Of a stretch of DNA of 35,669 bases, positions 15,577 to 24,259 are shown piece by piece. Below the pieces are notes generated by a model. That model had not been told where the DNA came from. It saw only the letters and a list, made by a program, of their open reading frames with translations, and did not search any database. How positions within the stretch are numbered: the first letter of the stretch is position 1; the number at the start of each line of letters is the position of its first letter. Made by a program: the position numbers and the translations under genes. This stretch comes from Henriciella sp. Its GTDB lineage: Bacteria; Pseudomonadota; Alphaproteobacteria; Caulobacterales; Hyphomonadaceae. The stretch is taken from assembly GCA_027019605.1 (NCBI GenBank), contig JALUWJ010000244.1:1-35669 (forward strand), written 5' to 3'.

Positions 15577-16827
15577 CTACCAGTCCACTGCGGCGTAAAC
15601 CAATTGCTGGAATTGCGGCCGGATCGGGTAACAACCTGTTGGGATCATCTGCGTCGCCTGGATCGCGATAATCTCCTCGACCGGATCGATCCAGAAGAAT
15701 GTGTTCGCAAGACCGCCCCAACTGAAGGTGCCAGGAGATCCAGGCGTCAGTGTCTCGGCGACATCCACAATGGTTGAGCCGCCAAGCCCAAATCCATTGC
15801 CTTCCATTCTGGCTTCCGAGAAGGTTTGGTCGCCCATCTCTTTGATCGTTTTGCCACCCGGAAGGTGATTCATCCGCATGAACTCGACCGTTTTTGGGCT
15901 GAGCAGACGCGCCCCTTCCAGGCTCCCGCCTTGCAGCAACATCAAGCAGAACCGGTGATAATCGCGCAGGGTAGAGACCAGGCCGCCGCCCGCATTCAAA
16001 AGCTTCGGCTGCGTCTTGTAAGCTTTACTGTCCGCCCCTGCTCCGTCGCTCATCGTCACTTCGCCGGTAACCGGATTTTTCGCGTAACAGGCCATCAGCC
16101 GGTCAAGCTTGCTTTCCGGCACATAAAAATCGGTATCGACCATGCCGAGCGGCTCAAAAATGCGTTCCCGGAAGAAAACATCGAGCGTCTGTCCGCTGGC
16201 GACTTCAACCACGCGGCCCAGAATGTCGGTCGAATGGCCATAATTCCAACGCTCGCCCGGGCTGAAGACAAGTGGAAGCTTGGCGATGCGTGCGCACATT
16301 TCGCCAAGCGTTTCGCCATCACCTTCGCCAAGGTTGCCGATTTTCTCCCCGCGATACAAAGCGTCGACTTCGTGCTGGAACAAGAAGCCATATGTGACGC
16401 CGGTGGTGTGGGTAAACGCGTCCCGGACGGTCATCGGACGATCCGGCGCGCGGGTCTTATAGTCTTTCAGGTCGCCGCCATCCCAAACCTGGGTGTCCGC
16501 AAACTCTGGAATGTAGCGCGAAATCTCATGATCAAGCCGGAGGATCCCCTCATCGTGCAGCATCATCGCCGCCACAGAGGTAATCGGCTTGGTCATTGAA
16601 TAGATCCGGAAAATCGTGTCCGGCCCAATTGGGGAGCCGCCCTCGAGATGGGTGTTTCCACGGTAGGATTCGTGGACGATCTGCCCATTGCGCGAAACCA
16701 TAGTCGCCATGCAGGGCAGCTTGCCATCCGCCACATATGCTCTGTCGAAATAGTCCGGAATATAATTCAGGCGCTCGGCGTTGAGGCCAACATCTTCGGG
16801 CGTAAACTCATGCTCTGTGTCGGCCAT
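15577..16827 (-). CDS. Beta-lactamase-fold serine hydrolase (class C / esterase type)
   Basis: The 416-residue serine hydrolase of the beta-lactamase/transpeptidase superfamily has S77-x-x-K80 (IYSMTKPIT) and Y196 (NYGHSTD) in place of the Tyr-x-Asn motif. Such proteins without a signal peptide (it starts MADTEHEFTPEDVGL) are usually cytoplasmic esterases of the EstB type, not antibiotic-resistance enzymes. The start codon directly abuts the stop of the acyl-CoA dehydrogenase gene (TAA then ATG, with no gap). Translation is therefore probably coupled, and the two may act on the same acyl or ester compounds (inference). Confidence 0.9.
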   Translation of the reverse strand: MADTEHEFTPEDVGLNAERLNYIPDYFDRAYVADGKLPCMATMVSRNGQIVHESYRGNTHLEGGSPIGPDTIFRIYSMTKPITSVAAMMLHDEGILRLDHEISRYIPEFADTQVWDGGDLKDYKTRAPDRPMTVRDAFTHTTGVTYGFLFQHEVDALYRGEKIGNLGEGDGETLGEMCARIAKLPLVFSPGERWNYGHSTDILGRVVEVASGQTLDVFFRERIFEPLGMVDTDFYVPESKLDRLMACYAKNPVTGEVTMSDGAGADSKAYKTQPKLLNAGGGLVSTLRDYHRFCLMLLQGGSLEGARLLSPKTVEFMRMNHLPGGKTIKEMGDQTFSEARMEGNGFGLGGSTIVDVAETLTPGSPGTFSWGGLANTFFWIDPVEEIIAIQATQMIPTGCYPIRPQFQQLVYAAVDW

Positions 16828-17988
16828 TTAAATCTCTCCGCGTTTTGCAGCGCGGCTCAGCTCGCGCGCAATAATGATCTGTTGGATTTGTGTCGTGCCT
16901 TCATAGAGGCGGAAAATACGGGCGTCGCGGAAGAACCGTTCAACGCCATAGTCCGCAACATAACCAGCACCGCCAAATACTTGCACCGCTCGATCGGCCA
17001 CACGGCCTACCGCTTCTGAAGCAAACATTTTACAGCACGAAGCCAGCATCGTGACCGGCTCCCCGGCATCGCGTTTCTTGGCGGCATCCAGGATCATACA
17101 GCGCGCCGCATAGGCTTCGGCCTGGCTGTCGGCAATCATCGCTTGGATCAGCTGATGTTGCATGATCGGCTTGCCGAACTGTTCGCGCTCCATCGCATAA
17201 TTGACCATCTCACTGATCAAGCGTTCCATCATACCCGTACAAACCGAGGAGATATGGAGGCGCCCTTTGTCCAGCACGCTCATCGCGACTTTGAAGCCCT
17301 CCCCTTCTCCTGCGACCATCATGTTTGACGGCACGCGCGCATTGTCGAAGTTCACGTCACAAATATGCGCACCTTGCTGGCCCATCTTCTTTTCAGGCTT
17401 GCCGACAGAAAGACCTTCTGTGTCGCGCGGCACGATGAAGGCAGAGACGCCTTTTCCGCCAGGCTCGTCTGGATTGGTGCGCGCCATGACGGTGAACAGG
17501 TCTGCGACGTTTGCATTGGTGATATAGCGCTTGCCGCCATTCAAAACATAATCGTCGCCATCCTTCGTCGCTTTCGTGCGCAGACCGCCCGCGTCTGACC
17601 CGGCTTCAGGTTCGGTCAGCGCAAAGCTGGTGACGATCTCGCCGCTGGCAATGCCCGGCAGATATGTTTCTTTCTGCGCTTCGGTCCCGAACAAGACGAG
17701 CGCTTGCGAGCCAATTCCGATATTTGTTCCCGCAGCTGATCGGAAGGCAGGTGATGTCCAGCCAAGCTCAAAGCCGACCAGACACTCGGTCTCCATATCC
17801 AAGCCAAGCCCGCCATAGGCTTCCGGGACCGCCAGGCCAAACAGGCCAAGCTCTTTCATCTCTTGCACGAGGTCACTCGGAACCAGATCATCCTCGGCCA
17901 CTTGCGCCTCAGCTGGGACACAGCGTTCGCGCACAAAGCGGCGAACCTGGTCGATCAGTGCGTCACGAATTTCAGGATCAAAAGCCAT
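16828..17988 (-). CDS. Acyl-CoA dehydrogenase
   Basis: FAD-dependent alpha,beta-oxidation of an acyl-CoA, passing electrons to ETF. The 386 residues are standard family length. Motifs are FALTEPEAGSDAG (the signature around the FAD and substrate site), the C-terminal QVFGGAGYVADYGVERFFRDA, and the RLYEGTTQIQ block with E363 as the likely catalytic base. The overall pattern fits short- or branched-chain dehydrogenases. ATG 17988 has AGGAGG about 10 bases upstream. It is the first gene of a two-gene operon with the beta-lactamase-fold esterase and is divergent from a thioesterase gene. Confidence 0.95.
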   Translation of the reverse strand: MAFDPEIRDALIDQVRRFVRERCVPAEAQVAEDDLVPSDLVQEMKELGLFGLAVPEAYGGLGLDMETECLVGFELGWTSPAFRSAAGTNIGIGSQALVLFGTEAQKETYLPGIASGEIVTSFALTEPEAGSDAGGLRTKATKDGDDYVLNGGKRYITNANVADLFTVMARTNPDEPGGKGVSAFIVPRDTEGLSVGKPEKKMGQQGAHICDVNFDNARVPSNMMVAGEGEGFKVAMSVLDKGRLHISSVCTGMMERLISEMVNYAMEREQFGKPIMQHQLIQAMIADSQAEAYAARCMILDAAKKRDAGEPVTMLASCCKMFASEAVGRVADRAVQVFGGAGYVADYGVERFFRDARIFRLYEGTTQIQQIIIARELSRAAKRGEI

Positions 17989-18042
17989 GGATCAGTTCCT
18001 CCTATCCCCCACAATAACGAAGCCGCACGCCAAGTCGAACCC

Positions 18043-18055
18043 TGACGCATCGTCA
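18043..18055. promoter_or_regulatory. Small palindrome between acyl-CoA dehydrogenase and thioesterase genes
   Basis: TGACG-CAT-CGTCA is a perfect 5-base-arm inverted repeat in the 120-base divergent control region, 55 bases from the dehydrogenase start and 54 from the thioesterase start. The central position suits a shared operator. It resembles the CGTCAC motif near the crotonase genes, but it is short. Confidence 0.3.
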
Positions 18056-18108
18056 CGCTGGCGAATTATAACATCCGCGCTATCACTGCCGTGCAAGGAG
18101 GGCTGTTT

Positions 18109-18549
18109 ATGGAAGCCAAGCTAATCACTGAAGGCGAGTTTGCGGGATGGTCAACCTGGCCGAATGAACCATTTGAGCATGATGCCGCCGGACCATTTTA
18201 TCTGAAAGAAGACAGCGACGGAAAAATGATCGCCGCCTTCCGCGCTGAGCGAAAGCATATGAATGCTGGCGGCGTGGTACATGGCGGTGCCTTGATGACG
18301 TTCGCGGACTTTTCCCTCTTCGCGCTCGCGCATACGGGCGAAGATGACGGCTATGGGGTCACCGTTGCGTTCACGTCTGAATTCCTGTCCGGCGCGAAAG
18401 AAGGTGAACTGATCGAAGCACGGGGCGAAGTTATGGGCGGCGGACGCTCCATCACCTTTGTCCGCGGCGTGATCACCGGCAATGGCCGTCCGGTCCTCAA
18501 TTTTTCCGGCACAATCAAAAAGCGCCACAAACCCGCGACGACCTCATGA
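18109..18549 (+). CDS. PaaI-family hotdog thioesterase
   Basis: A 146-residue hotdog-fold protein, likely hydrolysing an acyl-CoA thioester. The family motif is seen at [18 protein letters not shown] (His-Gly-Gly, then an Asp in the helix), followed by the [25 protein letters not shown] strand region. ATG 18109 is preferred over the GTG at 18091 because AAGGAGGG lies about 7 bases before it. Its stop overlaps the purT start (ATGA), so the two are translationally coupled, although their known pathways are unrelated. Confidence 0.9.
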   Translation: MEAKLITEGEFAGWSTWPNEPFEHDAAGPFYLKEDSDGKMIAAFRAERKHMNAGGVVHGGALMTFADFSLFALAHTGEDDGYGVTVAFTSEFLSGAKEGELIEARGEVMGGGRSITFVRGVITGNGRPVLNFSGTIKKRHKPATTS

Positions 18550-19730
18550 CTCGGATCGGAACACCGCTTTCTCCGAGCGCGAAAAAGGTCCTCTTCTTGG
18601 GGGCTGGCGAACTTGGCAAAGAAGTCGTGATTGAGCTGCAGCGTTTCGGGGTCGAGGTGATTGCCTGCGACCGATACGCGAATGCGCCGGGCATGCAGGT
18701 AGCGCATCGCGCGCACGTCATCGATATGACGGATGCGTCGGCGCTGCGCGCTGTGATCGAGCAAGAACGCCCTGACTTGATCGTGCCAGAAATCGAAGCC
18801 ATCGCGACGGACGAACTGGCGGCGATTGAAGCCAGCGGCCTCGCCACCGTGATCCCAACCGCGCGCGCCACACAGCTGACCATGGACCGCGAAGGCATTC
18901 GCCGCCTCGCCGCTGAAACCCTCGGCTTGAAGACCAGCCCTTATGCGTTTGCCAGCGATGCCGAAACACTCGCCACCGAAGCGGACAAAATTGGCTATCC
19001 GGTATTCGTCAAACCGGTCATGTCCTCGTCCGGAAAAGGTCAGTCCAAAGTCGACAGCGCCGCTGATATTCAAGCCGCTTGGGATCACGCGCTGACCGCT
19101 GGGCGCGGCAATCAGGTTCGCGTTATTGTCGAAGGCGCTGTGGATTTCGAGTATGAGATCACCCTCCTCACCGTTCGACACAGAGACAGCACAAGCTTTT
19201 GCGCCCCGGTCGGACATCGCCAGGAGGGCGGCGACTATGTTGAGAGCTGGCAGCCGCAACCAATGAGCCAAGCCGCGCTCGAGGCCGCACAAAGCATGGC
19301 GCGCAAGGTGACCGATGATATTGGCGGACTTGGCGTGTTCGGTGTCGAACTGTTCGTCAAAGGCGACGAGGTTTGGTTCTCCGAGGTCAGCCCGCGGCCA
19401 CACGATACTGGCCTGGTCACGCTATCAACCCAGGACCAAAGTGAGTTTGCGCTGCACGCCCGTGCAATCCTCGGTCTTCCCGTCGATACTAGCTTGAACC
19501 GCCCCGGCGCGAGCGCGGTCATTTATGGCGGCGTGGAAGCTGAAGGCGTGGCGTTCGAAAACGTCGCCGAAGCCCTTGCCGAGCCTGGCACGCAGCTTCG
19601 CCTGTTCGGTAAGCCAGTGTCTTACGAGAAACGACGCATGGGCGTCGCGATTGCCCACGCAGAAACAATTGAGGCAGCGCGAGCCAAAGCCAGCCGCGCC
19701 GCCTCAACGGTGAAAGTGGTTACCAACTAG
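18546..19730 (+). CDS. purT: Formate-dependent phosphoribosylglycinamide formyltransferase
   Basis: ATP-grasp enzyme making formyl-GAR from GAR, formate and ATP in purine synthesis, as the alternative to PurN. The 394 residues are the usual length. The N-terminal nucleotide-fold motif [19 protein letters not shown] is followed by [10 protein letters not shown]. The ATP-grasp part contains [16 protein letters not shown] and the metal-site segment [14 protein letters not shown]. It overlaps the thioesterase stop by four bases (ATGA) and has no separate ribosome binding site, so translation is coupled. An 80-bp palindromic element follows the stop. Confidence 0.97.
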   Translation: MTRIGTPLSPSAKKVLFLGAGELGKEVVIELQRFGVEVIACDRYANAPGMQVAHRAHVIDMTDASALRAVIEQERPDLIVPEIEAIATDELAAIEASGLATVIPTARATQLTMDREGIRRLAAETLGLKTSPYAFASDAETLATEADKIGYPVFVKPVMSSSGKGQSKVDSAADIQAAWDHALTAGRGNQVRVIVEGAVDFEYEITLLTVRHRDSTSFCAPVGHRQEGGDYVESWQPQPMSQAALEAAQSMARKVTDDIGGLGVFGVELFVKGDEVWFSEVSPRPHDTGLVTLSTQDQSEFALHARAILGLPVDTSLNRPGASAVIYGGVEAEGVAFENVAEALAEPGTQLRLFGKPVSYEKRRMGVAIAHAETIEAARAKASRAASTVKVVTN

Positions 19731-19731
19731 A

Positions 19732-19811
19732 CCTCATCCTGAGCGAAGTCGAAGGATGATCCCCACGCCGATAATCTCCGCCCTCGTCCTTCGACTTCGC
19801 TCAGGATGAGG
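19732..19811. repeat. 80-bp dispersed-type palindromic element
   Basis: A 28-base left arm (19732-19759, beginning CCTCATCCTGAGCG) pairs with the right arm (19784-19811, ending CGCTCAGGATGAGG) with a single mismatch, around a 24-base centre. Each arm is itself a small inverted repeat (TCATCCT ... AGGATGA). I recall the core TCCTGAGCGAAGTCGAAGGA as a sequence found dispersed in many bacterial genomes, so this is probably a REP-like mobile palindrome. It occurs once in this window. Lying between convergent genes, it may also act as a transcription barrier. Confidence 0.75.
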
Positions 19812-19832
19812 GCTAAGACTAGGGCTGGTTGA

Positions 19833-21011
19833 CTAGTTCTCGACGGTGAAAGTCAGACCGGCTTTCTCGGTCAGGCGTTTGACGATGTGACCGCCCATTG
19901 CCGGCGCGGGCGTCCAAATACCGCCAGGTGTGCCGGTCTCATCTTTGACGAGACAAATCGCGCTTTCCGCGATCATTTTCGAGGTTGAGCCATAGCCTGG
20001 ATCTTTGTCGCCTGTGACACCCGCGACAATTACTTGGCCATCGGCAGATGTGCCATGGAACATGACATCATAGAAGCCTGCCTCGCGCTCTTCCTTGCTT
20101 GGGCCTTCGCCTGGCTTCGGGCCATCGTCGCCGCCCATCATGTCCATGCTGGCAATCGCTTCTGCGGCCGCTTTGCCCTCATCGCCAGGGCCGGTCAGCA
20201 TCATTTCATCATAGACGAAATCCTCACCATAGGCGTGCCCCATCAGCGCGTTTGAACGGTGTACGTTCTTGGTATTGATGGAGGCCATGATGAAAGGCGC
20301 AGACCAACTGCCAATGTCAGCATCTTCAACCGGTTTCATACCGTGCGGCTGATCCGGGCCTTGGAAGCCCATGGTCAAACTGAATGGGTTTTGCAGAACG
20401 CCGAGCAAAGACGGGTCTTTGCCGACAGACGCCATCGTTGCTTTAAAGCTCGCAGCTGTACCACCAGAGAACGTGCCCTGCATCTTGCGGACGCGGCCTT
20501 TAATGCGTGGCACTGGCTTTCCGAACCGCTCTTTCGCTGCCTCTTGGGTAAACCATACGCCGAGATCGAATGGGATTGAGTCAAAACCGCACGAGAAGAC
20601 AATCCGGGCACCGCTCGCTTGGGCCGCGCTTTCATGCTTCTGGATCATCTGATGCATCCAGGCTGGCTCGCCGCACAGATCGACATAGTCAGTTCCGGCC
20701 GCCGCGCAGGCCTCGACCAAGGCTTCCCCATAAAGCTGGTAAGGACCGACCGTCGTACAGACACAGCCAGCCCGCTCAACCATCGCCTTCAGGCTGGCAG
20801 CGTCATTCGCATCAGCCACAACAAACGGTGTATCCGCTGGCGCGCCAATCTCATCGCGCACCGCCGCCAGCTTTTCAGCGCTGCGGCCTGCCATGGCCCA
20901 GGTGACGTCGCCGCCAACTCCATAGGTCTTAGACAGATACTCTGCGACCAAGCGGCCAGTATAGCCGGTTGATCCGTAAACGATGACGTCAAATTCGCGG
21001 CCAGTTGCCAT
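19833..21011 (-). CDS. Saccharopine dehydrogenase-like reductase
   Basis: The 392-residue NAD(P)-dependent oxidoreductase has an N-terminal Rossmann fold (IVYGSTGYTGRLVAEYL, glycines 13, 16 and 19) and the family segments GRSAEKL, TTVGPYQLYGEALVEACAAAGTDYVDLCGE and FSCGFDSIPFDLG. This is the pattern of saccharopine-dehydrogenase-like proteins, including mycobacterial trans-acting enoyl reductases, rather than lysine-pathway enzymes. A role in reducing lipid intermediates is inference. ATG 21011 has AGGAGGG 5 bases upstream. It is separated from the upstream symporter gene by a perfect hairpin. Confidence 0.88.
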   Translation of the reverse strand: MATGREFDVIVYGSTGYTGRLVAEYLSKTYGVGGDVTWAMAGRSAEKLAAVRDEIGAPADTPFVVADANDAASLKAMVERAGCVCTTVGPYQLYGEALVEACAAAGTDYVDLCGEPAWMHQMIQKHESAAQASGARIVFSCGFDSIPFDLGVWFTQEAAKERFGKPVPRIKGRVRKMQGTFSGGTAASFKATMASVGKDPSLLGVLQNPFSLTMGFQGPDQPHGMKPVEDADIGSWSAPFIMASINTKNVHRSNALMGHAYGEDFVYDEMMLTGPGDEGKAAAEAIASMDMMGGDDGPKPGEGPSKEEREAGFYDVMFHGTSADGQVIVAGVTGDKDPGYGSTSKMIAESAICLVKDETGTPGGIWTPAPAMGGHIVKRLTEKAGLTFTVEN

Positions 21012-21075
21012 GGCACCCTCCTAACAGTTGTTGCGCTTTAACTGGCGCACAGAGGGGGCCTTGGCAAATGTTCTC

Positions 21076-21102
21076 GCAGCGTCACTTGAACAGTGACGCT
21101 GC
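21076..21102 (-). terminator. Hairpin after the symporter gene, without U-run
   Basis: Perfect 10-base arms GCAGCGTCAC (21076-21085) and GTGACGCTGC (21093-21102) around a 7-base loop, 6 bases past the symporter stop (21109). The stem is strong but not followed by T residues, so termination is uncertain. It may be an mRNA 3'-end stabiliser, or an operator for the following reductase gene. Confidence 0.5.
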
Positions 21103-21108
21103 TAAGAC

Positions 21109-22782
21109 TTACCAGAACGCCGCGTACAGGCCGATCAGGATAGCGATCGCAGCACCTGCCGAGACTTTGAACGTCGTCGTCGTAGCAAAGCTGATATCGC
21201 CCAATTGAACTGGCTGATGCTCTTCTGGCGGCGGGGTCAGAAGCGAGACGACCACACCAATGATCACGCAGATCAAGAAGATGAACCAGATCCGCACCAC
21301 AAACGGCATATTGGTGACATCAAAGTCCGCCAGGCCGAGGATTGGATTGAAGATTGGACCAAGGACCGCTGCAACACCGCCGCCATCCGAACCGGACGCG
21401 GTGAAGAAGAGCAGCGACAGCACAACAGAAGAGATAAGCAGCGCAAAGGCGCCGGCTGTATTGGTCCGTTTCCAGAAGAACCCGAGCAGGAAGACTGCCA
21501 CGATGCCTGGCGCAACGAAGCCGGTATATTCCTGAATGGTCTGGAAGATACTTGTGCCACCACCCAGCAGCGGGATGGCCAGGAACAGCGCGATCAACAT
21601 CGCCGTCGCCGCTGTGACCCGGCCAATCAGAACATAGTGTCCTTCGGCGCGATCCTTGGCGACATAATCGCGATAGATATCCATCGTGAAGATGGTCGAG
21701 ATTGAGTTGATCATCGAGGCGAGCGAGGACACAATCGCCGCGACCAATGCCGCAAAGATCAGGCCTCGAATACCGACCGGCATGAGCGCCATCAGGGCGC
21801 CATAGGTGCTGTCAGGTTTCGCGCTGAGGGCTTCTTCGCTGAGCCCCTGCAAGCCGTTCTGGGCGAGCCAGAGCGCAGCAATACCTGGGATCACAACGAT
21901 CAGCGGAATGAGGAATTTCAGAAGCGCCGCAAAGGCGAGTCCCTTTTGCGCTTCTGCCAAATTCTCAGCCCCAAGCGCTCTTTGAATGATGTACTGGTTG
22001 AAGCCCCAATAAGAGAAGTGCAGCACCCAAAGACCACCGAGTAGCGTCCAGATGCCCGGCAAGTTGCCATAGCTTGGATGATCGCGGTCGAGGATCATTT
22101 CGAAATGCCCGGGCAACTCGCCCATTAGCGTGTTCAAACCGCCCATCGCGCCGCGGTCACCGCCGACCATGGAGAGCACTAGGATCGTGATCGCAAAACC
22201 GCCCAGGATCAGGATCACAACTTGGATAATGTCGGTCAAAGCCACCGCTTTCAGACCGCCATACAGGGAATAGAGGAGCGCAAATCCGGCTAGCATCGCC
22301 ATACCGGTAAACACGCCGAGCCCGGTCACGGCCTGGATCGCAAGCGCGCCGCCATACAGCACTGTGGTCAGGTTCACAGCGGTAAACAGGAAGATCCAGA
22401 ACACCGCCATAATCGTCTTCACGCTCGGGCCAAACCGGGTCTCGAGGAATTGCGGCATCGTATAGATCCCGCGCTTCAGGAAGATCGGCAGGAAGAACGC
22501 CGCGACAATGATCAGGACCAATGCTGCCTGCCATTCGTAGGCTGCGATTGCGAGTCCGACCACAAAGCCCTGCCCCGACTGGCCGATAATCTGTTCGGCG
22601 GAAATGTTTGCGGCAATCAAGGATGCCCCAATCGCCCACCATGGCAGCGCTTTGCCCGCGAGGAAGTAATCCTCAGTATCTTTTGTCTCGCCCGCGGGTT
22701 CGCGGGACACGAAAATAGCAATGGCGAAGAGCGCGACCGCATATAGGCCGACAATCACCAGATCGATGGTGTCCAAAGACAT
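21109..22782 (-). CDS. Sodium/solute symporter (SSS family, SGLT-like)
   Basis: Inner-membrane Na+-coupled transporter of 557 residues with about 14 membrane helices. The N-terminal YFLAGKALPWWAIGASLIAANIS and the later GLIFAALVAAIVSSLASMINSISTIFTMDIYR are hallmarks of the vSGLT/SGLT branch. The second contains the paired serines of the conserved Na+ site. That branch usually carries sugars or similar polyols, but the substrate cannot be fixed by sequence. No catabolic gene is adjacent to suggest one. ATG 22782 has GGGAGGA 9 bases upstream. A possible promoter with a perfect -35 lies in the gap before it. Confidence 0.93.
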   Translation of the reverse strand: MSLDTIDLVIVGLYAVALFAIAIFVSREPAGETKDTEDYFLAGKALPWWAIGASLIAANISAEQIIGQSGQGFVVGLAIAAYEWQAALVLIIVAAFFLPIFLKRGIYTMPQFLETRFGPSVKTIMAVFWIFLFTAVNLTTVLYGGALAIQAVTGLGVFTGMAMLAGFALLYSLYGGLKAVALTDIIQVVILILGGFAITILVLSMVGGDRGAMGGLNTLMGELPGHFEMILDRDHPSYGNLPGIWTLLGGLWVLHFSYWGFNQYIIQRALGAENLAEAQKGLAFAALLKFLIPLIVVIPGIAALWLAQNGLQGLSEEALSAKPDSTYGALMALMPVGIRGLIFAALVAAIVSSLASMINSISTIFTMDIYRDYVAKDRAEGHYVLIGRVTAATAMLIALFLAIPLLGGGTSIFQTIQEYTGFVAPGIVAVFLLGFFWKRTNTAGAFALLISSVVLSLLFFTASGSDGGGVAAVLGPIFNPILGLADFDVTNMPFVVRIWFIFLICVIIGVVVSLLTPPPEEHQPVQLGDISFATTTTFKVSAGAAIAILIGLYAAFW

Positions 22783-22828
22783 GACTTGTTTTCCTCCCTG
22801 GAGCGAGTTCGTGCTCGTCCTCAGGTAG

Positions 22829-22857
22829 CTCTACGCAATACGTGACAGCGGTGTCAA
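22829..22857 (-). promoter_or_regulatory. Possible promoter of the symporter gene with overlapping inverted repeat
   Basis: On the minus strand TTGACA (22857-22852) is a perfect -35, followed after 17-18 bases by a poor -10 (GTAGAG/TAGAGC). The start would give a leader of about 40 bases. The -35 lies inside TGACA-GCGG-TGTCA (22843-22856), a small inverted repeat that could be an operator. The -10 is weak, so this is tentative. Confidence 0.35.
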
Positions 22858-22886
22858 TACACCTCGCCTATTCCGTGCAGCTTGTC

Positions 22887-23795
22887 TTATTGATCCGGGG
22901 CCTCAGATGCGGTCGGCAACAGCTCCGCCGCGAGGTTTTGCAGCATGGCGCCTTGTTCGGTGCCAGCCGGGAAAACTTGCAAGGCGGCATCCAGATCGCG
23001 CTGTGCTTGCGCCATGTCGCCCATGACGACGCGCGCCCGAATCAACCGCAGCCAGCCTTCAATATCATTCGGATCTTGCTCGAGTCGGACAGCCAGCCCC
23101 TCGACCATGCCTTCAATCATCACCGCCTGTTCGTCAGGCGTCATCGCCTCTATCCGAGCCCGCGCTTCCGGATCGATGGCGGGCGCCGCAGCACGTTCCT
23201 GCAACATTTGCAGGACCCGTTGACGCTCGCCGACAATGTTCTCATCGCCCTGTGAGAGATCGATGGCGACATTATACGCGGCGAGCCCATCCTCGACGCG
23301 CCCAAGACGCAAATAAGACCGCGCCAGCAAGACATAACCATCCGCAGGGGGATTAGGATCTTCCGCAAGCCGGTTTTTCAGCTCCACCACCAATCCTTCG
23401 AGCGTATCAGGAAGATTCGCGGCTTGCTGCGCCTGAAATTCGGCGAAGCTGATCGGCTGTAAGCCTGGGCTACCGACTTGCGTGTAAACGCCGACGCCGC
23501 CGATCAGCAGAACCGCTGGAACGATCGCCATCACCGCAGACTTGAACCGGCGCTCAGACGCAATTTTCTCGGGACTATCGAGCAAGTCGAGTATTCGGCG
23601 ATCAAGGGCATCACGCGCTTCTTGAGCGGCATCAGCGCTTAAACGACCCGCCGCCTCATCGAGATCCACATTTGCCCGCTGTTGCTTGGCTTCATCCAAA
23701 GCGCCAGGCGCTTGATCACCCTGTGTCCGCACGAATGGGAAGATCAGATACGCGCAAGTCGCGAGCAGAAGAATGAGGAAGATAAACCAGATCAT
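22887..23795 (-). CDS. ccmI: Cytochrome c maturation protein CcmI (CycH)
   Basis: Apocytochrome c chaperone that delivers the apoprotein to the CcmFH heme ligation complex in the inner membrane and periplasm. The 302 residues have an N-terminal membrane helix (MIWFIFLILLLATCAYLIF), a second helix near residues 86-105 (AVMAIVPAVLLIGGVGVYT) and a TPR-containing C-terminal part (GYVLLARSYLRLGRVEDGLAAY; IEGWLRLIRARVVMGDMAQAQ). The start overlaps the ccmH stop by four bases (ATGA). It is the last gene of the ccmFGHI run. Confidence 0.93.
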   Translation of the reverse strand: MIWFIFLILLLATCAYLIFPFVRTQGDQAPGALDEAKQQRANVDLDEAAGRLSADAAQEARDALDRRILDLLDSPEKIASERRFKSAVMAIVPAVLLIGGVGVYTQVGSPGLQPISFAEFQAQQAANLPDTLEGLVVELKNRLAEDPNPPADGYVLLARSYLRLGRVEDGLAAYNVAIDLSQGDENIVGERQRVLQMLQERAAAPAIDPEARARIEAMTPDEQAVMIEGMVEGLAVRLEQDPNDIEGWLRLIRARVVMGDMAQAQRDLDAALQVFPAGTEQGAMLQNLAAELLPTASEAPDQ

Positions 23796-24259
23796 TTTGC
23801 GCTCGGCGTGTCCTGAAGCGCTTCAGCGACTCGGGCTTTCTCGGCTTCGCTAAGGCCTTGGCGCTGCGGCGTGGCTTGGCCAGCTCGGAGCCGAAGGATG
23901 AACCAGATGAGCCCGATAAAGACCAAGAATACCGGTCCGGTCCAAAGCAAGAGTGTATTCATCTGCAGCGGCGGCGACATCAAGACGTAATCGCCATACC
24001 GCTCCCGCAAATATTCGCGTGCCTCATCATTGGTGTCGCCTGCTTCGACCCGTTTGCGGACCAGATTGCGCATATCTTCCGCCAGCGGCGCATTCGAGTC
24101 ATAGATCGATTGGTTCTGACACACGACACAGCGCAGCGTCTTCGAAATCGCCTCTGTGCGCGCGTCGATATCTTCAGGCGTCTCAGGGCCCGCGTCTTGC
24201 GCCGTGGCGACAGCGAACGCCCATAGAACGGTCAATAGAAGAATGATCAGCCGTTTCAT
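23792..24259 (-). CDS. ccmH: Cytochrome c maturation protein CcmH
   Basis: Membrane-anchored thiol-disulfide protein of 155 residues that keeps apocytochrome CXXCH cysteines reduced for heme attachment by CcmF. It has a signal-like N-terminus (1-20), the diagnostic LRCVVCQNQS with C44 and C47, and a C-terminal membrane helix near 103-124. This is the short CcmH form, with CcmI encoded separately. Both ends overlap neighbours by four bases (ATGA with ccmG upstream and with ccmI downstream), so translation is coupled. Confidence 0.96.
   Translation of the reverse strand: MKRLIILLLTVLWAFAVATAQDAGPETPEDIDARTEAISKTLRCVVCQNQSIYDSNAPLAEDMRNLVRKRVEAGDTNDEAREYLRERYGDYVLMSPPLQMNTLLLWTGPVFLVFIGLIWFILRLRAGQATPQRQGLSEAEKARVAEALQDTPSAK

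Noticed and set aside
15577-16827. Antibiotic-resistance beta-lactamase
   Set aside because: It has no signal peptide, a YGH instead of the Tyr-x-Asn motif, and is coupled to an acyl-CoA dehydrogenase; an esterase role is more likely.
18351-19403. 350-codon open frame on the minus strand
   Set aside because: It is antisense to purT and the thioesterase, both clearly recognised; it has no family features.
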